Source of the DNA: Anodontia alba
Taxonomy: Eukaryota > Mollusca > Bivalvia > Lucinida > Lucinidae
Direction of reading: 5' to 3'
Assembly (NCBI GenBank): GCA_964016985.1
Contig: OZ024831.1
Span: 26,517,631 to 26,581,630, forward strand
Length of the DNA: 64,000 nt
A program made the position numbers and the translations under genes. Under the pieces are notes generated by a model. It did not search any database, was not told the DNA's origin, and saw only the letters and a program-made list of their open reading frames with translations. The number at the start of each line of letters is the position of its first letter. Within the stretch, counting starts at the first letter, position 1. Below are positions 54,980 through 64,000 of the stretch, one piece after another.

Positions 54980-56185
54980 AGCATTTTATGGGTTTACCAT
55001 AAACTGGTCATGGTGGCCATCTTGGATGCCGATTCCGAATATTTTGACACACTTAAAAGACCTTGGTGCAAGGCTGCGTCTTAAGCAATTTGATCTCAAT
55101 TGACTTCACAGTTTCAGAGACGTCATTTATATATTTTACCAAATATGGTCATGGCGGCCACCTTGGATTATACTTCCAAATATTGTTTTACAATTTTGTT
55201 CGACGCTGTCAACAATAATGCTTCATCTACAATTTAAGTCCATCCGCTGCACATTTTAGGGAAGAAAAATGTATAGGTTTTACCATTATATGGTTATGGC
55301 TGCCATCTTGGATGCCTATTCCCAATATTTTCGCATTTCAAATAGCTTGTCCTAAGGGTGTATCATATGCACTTTATGTTACGGCCCTACAGTTTGGGAA
55401 AATATCTACTTGTAACGGTACCATATAGGTCACGGTAGCCATCTTAGATGCCGGTAACCAATATCCGTTCGCAAAATCAAACATCCTTACCCAAAGATGT
55501 TTCCTTTTCGTATTGAGCTCAACTGGCCTTCCAGTTTTGGAGAAGAAGCTATTATCAGTTTTAACATATATGGTCATGGAGGCCATTGTGAATGTCTTTT
55601 AATGATGATGTTTTCTTTTTTTTTTTTTTTTTTTTTTTTTTGTTTTGTTTTGTTTTGTGTTTTGTTTTTCACAAATAGGTAAGAATGTGCCACAAGGAAG
55701 TGTAATTTGAGCAACGCTTCCCCAGCGGATTCGGAGAAGATGTTTAAATGCTTATCCATATACGGTTATGGCGGCCACCTAGGATGTCGGTTCTCAATGT
55801 TTTCGCAAAATTGAAAACACTAGTCTCAAGAATGCTTCAGGCAATTCAAGCTCATCTACCCCAGTAGTGACGGAGAACTCGTGCAATGAATTGAACATAT
55901 ATGGGCATGGCGGCCATCGTGTACGCTGGTTGCCAATCAGTTCCGCAAACTTGAAAGACCTTATCCTATGAACGTTCCATAAGCGATTTGCGTTCATTTC
56001 CCCTGCGGTTTTGGAGAAGTAATTTAAAGTTATACTATATATAGTGATCGCGGCCAGTTTGGATGCCGGTTCTCAATGCGTTTCACAAACCTGAAGGCTC
56101 ATGCCCCTAGGATGGTCCAAGTGCAATTTAGGTATAACAGGCAGAGCCATTGTTGAGAAAAAGCCATTTAAATTAACTTAACTTT
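54980..56185 (+). repeat. Family J minisatellite, forward block 3
   Basis: ggtcatggtggccatcttgg landmarks fall near 55006, 55147, 55292, 55428, 55571, 55765, 55904 and 56044. Most spacings are 136-145 bases, and one is about 194 where a poly-T run at 55616-55642 intervenes. Unit content: taccatatatggtcatggcg, gccatcttggatgccggttc, ccaatattttcgcaaa, tttgagctcaactggccttc and cagttttggagaagaag. Confidence 0.85.
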
Positions 56186-56199
56186 GGGACAGATAGCAA

Positions 56200-57033
56200 A
56201 TCAAGCTAAAATGCCCTATGCAGTATAACGACTTCTCATGAACCACTTGTCTGATTTTAACGAAACTGCATTTATAGCAGCCATGACACATATCTTTGGG
56301 TCTTGTGAAATGTATGGGAACCTGTATACAAAATAACTGACATGACGATATATGTTGAACCCTTTGATCGCCTTCTTCTTACAAGACCACCTTGCACACA
56401 AAGCAGCCCTGGAACAAAAGGCTTTAGTTAGTGATAAATACTGGGAAATGGCATGCAAGATGGTTGTCATGATGATATATGGTAAGAAATTATCGGGAAC
56501 TGGCATCCAAGATGGTTTCGGCGAAAGCGCACAGCCAGAACTGTCTAAGCCAACAGGGCGAAAACTGCACATGATGCTCTTTAAGAACTGCAAATATAAA
56601 CCTGCATCCAGGACATATATGGCAAAATACTTTAAACGACTTCTACGTAATTGCAAGGCCGGCTGAGCTGACATTGCATATGAATCATCTTAGGGAAGCT
56701 GAGTCCGATATGGCCACCACATCCATACATGGTTAAATAGACGTTACTAAAATTGTTTCAGTGGAGAATGAGCTCAGTTGGCATATGGTGTAGTCTAAGG
56801 TCAGGCACTTTTAGATCTAGAAACAATATTGGGAACCAGCATCTACAGCGCGTGCCATAACCATATATTGTCCAAACCTTTTAACGACTTCTCCAATGGG
56901 CAAGGTCGACTGTGCGCATATTGAGTATGAAGCATTTCCAGAAAATGTCTTTCAAGTTTGCAAAAAACTTTGGGAATTTGCATCCAAGATGGCCGACATG
57001 ACCATGTGTGTACTATGTTATAAAGTCTAACTT

Positions 57034-57065
<32 letters not shown>

Positions 57066-58860
57066 CGGAACTATACAACTAATGGACTTTTAATAGCATG
57101 CGGTGTATAAGTGTGGTAAGATCTTTTAGATTTGCAAATATTATTTGGAACCGGCGTAAGTAGTATAGGGTGCCACTATGGGCACGCTATACTACTGGCG
57201 TACAATACGGCTGCATAACCATATAGTGCTAACAGCACTTAAATGGTTTAAAATGACATCTCTGAAACTGCAAAGCTGACTGAACTGAAACGGAGCATGA
57301 AATACCCTTTGGATACATACGTTTGTGAAAAATATTAGAAACTAAATTCAATATGGCCATTATGACCATATATGTTAAACGTTTAACATGACTGCTTCTA
57401 AGGAACATGACCACTTCTAAGGAAATGTGCAGCTAACTGAGCTCAAATTACATAAGAAGCATGCTTTGGACAAGCTCCTTCCGGTTTGCAAAAAGGAGAA
57501 CCAGCATCCAAGTTAACCGTCATAGCCGTATATTGTCAAAGCCTCTAAAGCCTCTAAATACTTACTGCACCGAATCTGCAGTGTTAACTGAGCTCAAACT
57601 GTGCATGAACATTCGTGTGGCAAGAGCTTTCAAGTTAGCAGCAGATATTGGGAACCGTCATACAAGACAGCAGCCATGGACTATATATGGTACCAAATTA
57701 CCAGTGACTGTTTCTCCGGAATCGTGCAGCAAAAAGTCAAATTGCATCAGAACAATCCGTGGGGCATTTAGATTTGCACAAAGTATTGAGAACTACCATT
57801 CAAGATGGCAGTCATCAACATATAATTTAAAAGCTTTAAAACGAGTTTTCTCCAAATGTGCAAGCCCGGAACTCTGCAGCAGACCAGGTTCAAACTGCAC
57901 TGGAGGCCCTTTCAGATTTACAAACATTCTAGAATTAAAAACAGTCGCAATGATCGCATACGGATAAACCTTTAAAAGACATACTCTCCGGCAGCGCAAG
58001 GCCGATTGAGCTGAGATTGTATATTTGGCGCACCCTTGGGACATTTTTGTGTATACTTTGGGAATCGGGATCGAAGATGTCCGCTATAACTATATATGTT
58101 CAAAAGCTTTACGTGTCTGTGTCACAGGAACTGTGAAGCCATCTGAGCTCACTTTACATATCAAATGTCATTGGGACAATCTATTTCAGATTTAAGGCCA
58201 AAGTGTGAACTAGTACCCAAGATGGCCGACAGAACCATAACCATATCAAGACATTTCAATGACTTCTTCTCTAAATGTTCGGCTGGTAGATTTCAAATCG
58301 CATAAAAAGCAACTTTGGAACAAACTATTTCAACCTGGTAAACACTGGGAACCGACATCCAATATGGACCTCATGACCATATATGTATCACAAAAGATTT
58401 ACATGACTGTTTATCTTGAACGGTGAAGCTAACTGAGTTAAAATTGCATGTGTGGTATCCATCAGACTGGCAAGATGTTCTAGATTTGAAAAGAATATTG
58501 GGACCCAGCATACAACATAGCTGCATGATCATAATCTGTAATGACATTTAAACTATTCCAAAACTTCAAGTCCGGCTGACCTAAACGAGCACATAAAGCA
58601 TTCTCTGGAAAATATACAACAAAACTGCAGAAATATTGGAAACCATTGTCGAAGATGACTGTCATAAGTTTTGTATGACTTTTTAACAAGACGTATGCAG
58701 CTCCCTATGCTCAAATTGCGAATGGTGCATTACTAAGAATCAAACATTACTAGGAATCGTTGTCCAAACTTAAGGCAATTACTAAATATGGGTAAACACG
58801 TTTACGACTTCCATTTGGAAATCTGCCAGCTGATTTATCTCAATGTGCCATAAAGCAGGT
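56200..58860 (-). repeat. Family J minisatellite, reverse block
   Basis: The same unit in the opposite orientation: gcatccaagatggccgacat, gaccatatatgttaaa, gacttctcc-type, ctgagctcaaattgcatatg. About sixteen landmarks occur between 56465 and 58655 at roughly 140-150 base spacing, with one more at 59548 beyond an inserted element. A poly-T run lies at 57032-57065. The 168-codon open frame at 57461-57967 is a repeat artefact. Confidence 0.83.
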
Positions 58861-58864
58861 TTAA

Positions 58865-59496
58865 AGGCCAGGGGCCAAGTATAAAAATCAAGGGGTCTGA
58901 AAAATGGCTAGTGTGTTCCCTAGTTCACATACAGTCAACATGTAGCTGTCATCACAGAAAATCAAAAAATGTAAAGCACTAACCACATGAAAAATAATGA
59001 AACTTGGCACATTACTTTTTTAAGACATATAAATTAATTCCATGTGAGAATTGAAATAAAATTCCATTCCATAGTTTGCTTTTCAAAAAATCTTTTTTGC
59101 TGTCTGCTACAAATTTCAAATTTACCACCAGGTATAATTGACAGCAAGTGGGAGGGCTTATCAGAGTTCATAACCTCTACTGCAGCAGCTGAGAAGTGTA
59201 GCTCCTTACACAAAAAATTCTAGATTAATCTTTTTTGTTTAGGTTTATTGTTTATATTTACTCCTAATCAAAGAAATCAAAACCCTGCAGTCAAAATTCT
59301 CTGGAGTGATTACATAGCAAACACATGTTTCTTGAAGAAGACAATATAAATATCTGCCATGTGCTACTGTTTACAAGCTAACCAAAGCCAATAGATTCAA
59401 ACTGATAACTGAGCAGTGACAGAATAAGCCCATCCCACCTGCCATATAGGCTTAATTTCTCACCGGTAGGATAAATTGCTGTCTGATACTTGGCCT
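58865..59496. mobile_element. TTAA-flanked MITE (piggyBac-like) inserted in J array
   Basis: Termini aggccaggggccaagtat and atacttggcct with TTAA at 58861-58864 and 59497-59500. The J array resumes after it (ttattagaaccgacatctaa). About 632 bp with no coding. Confidence 0.8.
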
Positions 59497-59639
59497 TTAA
59501 TACCAGATTATTAGAGTTTCCGAAAAATTATTAGAACCGACATCTAAGATTGACATCACCATATATGTTAAAAGCTTTTACATTACTGTTCCTCTAGAAC
59601 TGGGAAGTTTTTGTAACTTGAAGTTGTCATCCTTCCACA

Positions 59640-59715
59640 CCAAACCTTTGAAAAGGAGTCTACATGGTAAAGACAGATTTTTTTCCGTTTAGAGGAGACG
59701 CCTTTTAGGAAGACA
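59640..59715. mobile_element. Family G hairpin, decayed copy
   Basis: ctttgaaaaggagtctacat faces gtttagaggagacgcctttt then aggaag. Confidence 0.55.
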
Positions 59716-60082
59716 AGCAAAACAGTTTTGAAAATTGCCTCCTCTGAATTTGTATCCAATCTCCTTAACTGTACTTACCATACGCAGAGCACCAAGCGAA
59801 AGAGAAGCTAGTACCATATATTGTTTGGATGGGATCTCGGATTAACAGGGATTGTTTTGGACCAATTCGAAAGCAATGCCACAACTCCGTTTCAGGAGAC
59901 GTGGGAAAGGGTATCATTTATGCCGTCAGCTGAAGAGTAGGCCAGCAAAGAGACCAACAACTTTCTTTTTACGCCCAAATATGGTTAAATCAGAACCATT
60001 TCAGTGGAGCAGCCAGAACGGAATTATTTGTACGCAAATCCAAGCAAACTCTTGAAAAAGTATGCCTGGAAGCTCCTCTAAA
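59716..60082. other. No gene supported
   Basis: A short plus frame at 59852-60055 has no domain. It is followed directly by a G copy. Confidence 0.35.
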
Positions 60083-60155
60083 TTAGGAGCTACTCTTAAA
60101 GGAAAGAATTTGCTCCCAGAGGGAGCAAGTTCTTTCCTTTAAGAGCAGCCCCTAA
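60083..60155. mobile_element. Family G hairpin, compact copy
   Basis: ttaggagctactcttaaagg, aaagaatttgctccc faces gggagcaagttctttccttt, aagagcagcccctaa. The outer stem TTAGGAGCT/AGCCCCTAA differs from the other G copies. Confidence 0.82.
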
Positions 60156-61354
60156 TGTATTCACTTTATTATAAAAATGTTTCTTACGCAGGGTACGCAC
60201 ATGCGTATATACGTAATGAGTGCTACGCCTATGCATTTTGTGCAGAGACACATACGTAAAGGGAAAGGGTCACTAAAAGTAGCGTATGCTTTAAATATTT
60301 TTCTTTAGAAAACAAACATTTCGGCAGTTCTTTTATCAACATCGGTTAAGAAGTAAGAAAAGTATTGAAGTTTAATGTTTCATAACTATGAGCTTTGGCG
60401 CCGCCATTTTGAATATTCAATTAGATATTTGACTTTTGTGATTGGCAAATAAAAACTGGCTGTTCAGTGAAATGCATGCTACCTGATAGGTTATAAGCGA
60501 ATGAACACATTTACTGTTTACAGTTTTAATTTTATCTGAAGTGAATTATTTAAGTTTTTGCATATTTAATTCGTCGCAACTGCAACGCTTAATGTTAAGA
60601 GGTAACAATAAGTGTCCGTGTTGTCAATACACTGTGCAATACCAAAGCATAGTGTAAACCTTGCCAAGATATAAGACTGAAATGATTTACAACAGAATAT
60701 CTGTCTTACTGTTTTTTATTTTGTTTTCTTTTTTGTAACTCTGACTCTTCAATTATCCTAAGAATGTCCTGCATCCATCACAGAGTCCTATATCTCTAAA
60801 TCCATATTGCAAGATGCTTGTAAAAAGACAAATCATTGGACCATGAAATATAGGTACTAATGTAACACTGGTCTTCATTTAAAATAATTTAAATCCTCAT
60901 GCCACACTGTATCTATATCCTAAGTATGCCAGTCACTCATTAAAATGTCCTTAAGATACTAGACTATGACATGTAGCTCAGGTCAACTTAATATCTTATG
61001 AGGTCATGTTTTGTCACTCTGAACTATAAACTAAATATGATGTCCATCGATTTTCAGAACATTTGGTAAAAATCACGAGACCTGGGATCATGTCATATAG
61101 AACTCCGTCTAAATGCACATAAGCCACTGTCACACTGCCTCGCTTACTGTCTTTCGAAGGGATGTGCATAACAGAAAAGCTGAATCCCGGATAAGAGAGT
61201 CCTATTCTTAAGCTTCAGTCAAATACTGGGCCATAAATTCAAGGATTTGTAGTTTAGGAATGAAAGCAGACTCTCCAAGGTATCCATATCCCAGGTATGA
61301 ATGATCACTGTTTAGTGATTGTCAAGCTTACCTTTGCAGCTCACTGGCGTAATT
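60156..61354. other. No gene; fragment shared with the 25.7 kb MITE
   Basis: ggcgccgccattttgaatat at 60398-60420 matches the interior of the TTAA MITE at 25.7 kb. The rest is unassigned. Confidence 0.4.
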
Positions 61355-61487
61355 GCGGCAAGCAAAATGCAAAATAAGCATTCAAACCAACGTTTGAAAT
61401 CTTTAAACATATGTTTGACTCAACACCTAGGTTTCAAATCTTCAACCCTTTTTTAAATGTAGGTTTGGTTTGCATTTGGCTTGCCAT
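61355..61487. mobile_element. Small TIR element
   Basis: ggcaagcaaaatgcaaa plus aaaccaacgttt faces aaatgtaggtttggtttgca, tttggcttgcc. Confidence 0.6.
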
Positions 61488-61736
61488 ACTAAGGCCCCTT
61501 TTTGCCCTAAATAAATGTTAAATTTTAAATCAAAGCTGAAAAGCACTTCATTCCGGTATGGTTAAAGTGATTGTCTACACAAGGGTTACAGTAACGATTG
61601 ATTTATTTGGTCGACATAATCGAAGCTTAGTGTAACCACAGTAATGTGAACAGTAAGTGTTGCAGTTGCAACGCGTATTATTAACGAGTTGAATTAAGCG
61701 TGGGGTTAACACTAAGCGGTGTCACAATGCACATAC

Positions 61737-62038
61737 TGTAAAAAAGATCCCGTAGATGTTACGGTAAATACTGCAGCTGGCTGCCAGTAAATGTACCGTA
61801 AATTTTAAGGGTGCCTGTAGATTATTTACAGTAATAATGAAGCATGGTATGGCAGTGTAGGGCAGGTTAGGTAACGTATAGGACATAGTAGGAATGTGAG
61901 TTAACGTACCGTATCTTAAGCTTACACATCCTTACCCCATCCTACGAGGTAATTCCTGCAAAATTTCTACAGGCCCCTGTGAAACGTTTCGGTAAAGGCG
62001 CTGGCATCAAGTTGTCAGTATTTACCGTAAAATCTACC

Positions 62039-62072
<34 letters not shown>

Positions 62073-62075
62073 GTG
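61737..62075. mobile_element. TIR element with long imperfect arms
   Basis: actgtaaaaaagatcccgta, gatgttacggtaaatactg faces cagtatttaccgtaaaatct, accgg then a poly-T run. Subterminal agggtgcctgtagattattt and aatttctacaggcccctg also pair. Arms about 80 bases. Confidence 0.75.
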
Positions 62076-62419
62076 CAGCGTTCAGTCCTGCAGACTTTTC
62101 AAAACAAATACCTTTGCAAATGGGGTAGAGACAGACACGGCTCATTTGGATTACGCTGTCTGTCATTCTTAATTGTTATGAGTTTCGACTATTGCCAAAA
62201 TGGACATATTCAAATTCTCATATGGAAAAATCCACTTCAGAAATTCAGGGATGAACGAGTTAACAACATACTACACTATAGACGGAACCTCTGGGTATCT
62301 GTTTTGTAATGTTTTCTGAATGAAAACATAAACTGTATTTCACAGGTTCAATCGGTATTTGTCCTCAATGGACTAAAAATCTCATTAGATGCGCAACGTT
62401 GAAAAAAGTTCCTTATGCG

Positions 62420-62577
62420 ATATACAAACAACAAAGGCCCAAATCAGCCCCAAAGGCGAGCAAGGCCTTCTCGGCTTGGCATATATTCTACAGTTACCAT
62501 TTATTCTGTAAGCGGGCGATGATGGCCCTGATCAGACTGCGCATTCGCGCAATCTGATCAGGGCCTTCTTTGTCCGC
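62420..62577. mobile_element. Family E hairpin, long subtype, copy 13
   Basis: The hairpin at 62512-62577 pairs gcgggcgatgatggccctga, tcagactgcgc with gcgcaatctgatcagggcct, tctttgtccgc. It is preceded by a degraded E motif and atatattctacagtt, and followed by gcatatggcatacgggccc, as at 1.6 kb. Confidence 0.8.
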
Positions 62578-63224
62578 ATATGGCATACGGGCCCTCTTCG
62601 TGAGTTATGCGTCACTTACTTATAGCACAACCGTTAGACAGACAATATTAGCTTTATAATTGGTTAATCATGTATGATTATAGAAATATCATCCTTCAAC
62701 TTAGATCACTTCTTTCTTTCAGTAAGTACTTGTCAAAGGGCGATACTATTACACAAAACTGCCATTTTTTACACTAAGCGCGATGTTAATTTTAAACCGT
62801 AGGCGAACCTGACAAACTGACACTTATTCTCTCGTAGTGACCGTGAAATTGTAATGGGTTTTAGCATGGAAGTATTAGACGACTAATGCCATTCGGTACG
62901 ATGATCTTTATTTCCTTCCTGTAATGGTAACCTACTCTTTATGATGATATTACTTCTGATAATTGGTATAAGATCATAAAGCGAATCAACTGAAATGCAG
63001 CAGACAAAATAAAAAATAATAAAAAAAAATAAAAAATATAAATAAAACAAAATAAAAATAAAGAGAAACGGAATCGAAAGACACTTAGTTGTTTTGTTCC
63101 AAGAGCAACCTGAACAGACTTCACTGCAATTGGTCTCATGCAGGTCATAAAATGTCTCTACCTAGTGCATTTTGCATTAGATTTTTATCACTTTTTCGGA
63201 TCACTGAGCACATGCAAGCATCTT
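62578..63224. other. No gene seen
   Basis: Unassigned. An AAAT-rich stretch lies at 63005-63060. Confidence 0.4.
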
Positions 63225-63330
63225 ATAATAAAAATAATAATAATAATAAAGACTTTATTTTCAGTGGGTAACACAATTAGCTACAAGCTACTCTTCCTTG
63301 AGGCCCACCTAACAAAATATATACAAACAA
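63225..63330 (-). mobile_element. Possible LINE 3' end with (ATT)n tail
   Basis: Plus text (aat)n then aagactttattttcagtggg, taacacaattagctacaagc reads in minus as a 3' region with ataaagtctt then an ATT tail, as in several LINE 3' ends. The body is not recognisable. Confidence 0.35.
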
Positions 63331-63478
63331 TGAAAATATGCAAACAAAATAAAGCACGCACACACATACAGTTCGTTCTTGTAAATCGAGTTCCGCTAAG
63401 CCGGTGCTCGTTTTATACAATTCGATTTGCTAGGAAATATTTAAAATTTAAATTTAAATAATTTAAATTAAATATTTA

Positions 63479-63585
63479 CCCAGCTGGCATTCTACGTAAA
63501 TCTACATCGGGCCGTCATCGGCCCGTCAGCTACCCTGACGGGCCGATGACGGCCCGATATAGATTTACGTAGAATGCTGACTGGG
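63479..63585. mobile_element. Family D palindrome, 107 bp, copy 6
   Basis: cccagctggcattctacgta at left, tacgtagaatgctgactggg at right, otherwise the same as the 20.4 kb copy in arms and loop. Preceded by an AT palindrome (aaatttaaataatttaaatt). Confidence 0.93.
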
Positions 63586-63850
63586 TAGGTTTAAATAAAA
63601 GCTTGATTGCTCGTAATATGAACACAAATTGCTTTTGATTAGTTGTAGTTAGATTACATAATAATTAATTACATATGAACCACTTGGGAACCCCAACTCA
63701 TAAGTTATTTGATGATTTAAACAACGGTTTGAACGGTTATGGAGACATGGTCTTTTGAAACATTTCAAAATGGCTGTTTATTGTGGTCGCCATTTTGAAA
63801 GCCTTGTCGCGTGACCAAATTCGAAAACGACTTATTTACAGCTGTAGGCT

Positions 63851-63883
<33 letters not shown>

Positions 63884-64000
63884 ACTTTTTAAGGTTGATA
63901 TTGCATCTAATACAGAGAATTTCAATTTGCCCATTTACAAGCAACTCTTTGAATCCAAATGCGTGTTATTTTATATTTGGATTGTGAGGTTATGGCGTCA
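63586..64000. other. No gene; (CT)n at 63852-63882
   Basis: An uninterrupted CT run within otherwise unassigned sequence. tggctgtttattgtggtcgc, cattttgaaagc near 63770 is not tied to any family. Confidence 0.5.

Noticed and set aside
57461..57967. 168-codon plus-strand frame
   Set aside because: It lies wholly in the J minisatellite; unit-length periodic motifs explain the open frame.
1..64000. tRNA or rRNA genes
   Set aside because: No cloverleaf with paired A and B box motifs and no conserved rRNA segments were seen on reading both strands; many hairpins look tRNA-sized but lack these.

Overview
The window is eukaryotic nuclear DNA, AT-rich and crowded with dispersed repeats. I find no complete protein-coding gene, no rRNA or tRNA gene, no CRISPR array and no operon-like arrangement. 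The repeat content suggests a marine mollusc, most likely a bivalve. It includes long elements that open with a gaacaagagg motif and close with a hairpin plus a GAGCTAAAA end, CR1/L2-like LINE fragments, TA- and TTAA-flanked MITEs, and many hairpin-cored elements. The host assignment is inference from recalled repeat types, not a search result.

Most of the sequence can be sorted into recurring families, named here by letter. A: about 280 bp with a GC-rich central palindrome, 15 elements plus one fragment. B and C: related hairpin elements. D: a 107-bp palindrome, six copies, four nearly identical. E and F: short hairpins built around a CAGATCAGAC-type stem, about thirteen E and fifteen F copies. 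G: a hairpin of about 80-110 bp, eight copies. H: TA-flanked pogo/Tigger-like elements. I: two Helentron-like elements with tandem cores. J: a minisatellite of about 142 bp that changes orientation near 56.2 kb. M: a dispersed repeat of about 120 bp. There are also two TTAA-flanked piggyBac-like MITEs, several large foldbacks, two recognisable LINE families and many microsatellites.

Layout: 0-5.4 kb holds scattered A, E, F and G hairpins. 5.7-9.2 kb is a degenerate array split by a D element and a 5'-truncated minus-strand LINE carrying reverse transcriptase motifs. 9.2-16 kb holds F composites, the first I element and two weak exon candidates. 16-23 kb holds the second I element, A and D copies and a 62-bp tandem array inside a foldback. 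23-31 kb contains nested insertions, including a MITE whose TTAA target site is confirmed by an empty-site copy 24 kb away. 31-45 kb holds A pairs, C elements and foldbacks. 45-46.2 kb is a dense E cluster. 48.8-59.6 kb is dominated by the J array with H, A, LINE and TTAA-MITE insertions. 59.6-64 kb holds G, foldback, E and D copies.

The main biological interest is the palindromic cores. Separate copies keep long self-complementary arms although the arm sequence differs between copies, so both arms have changed together. The same core also occurs within different outer termini. Three open frames (10234-10429 minus, 14174-14506 minus, 46205-46426 plus) have an exon-like look but match nothing I recognise.
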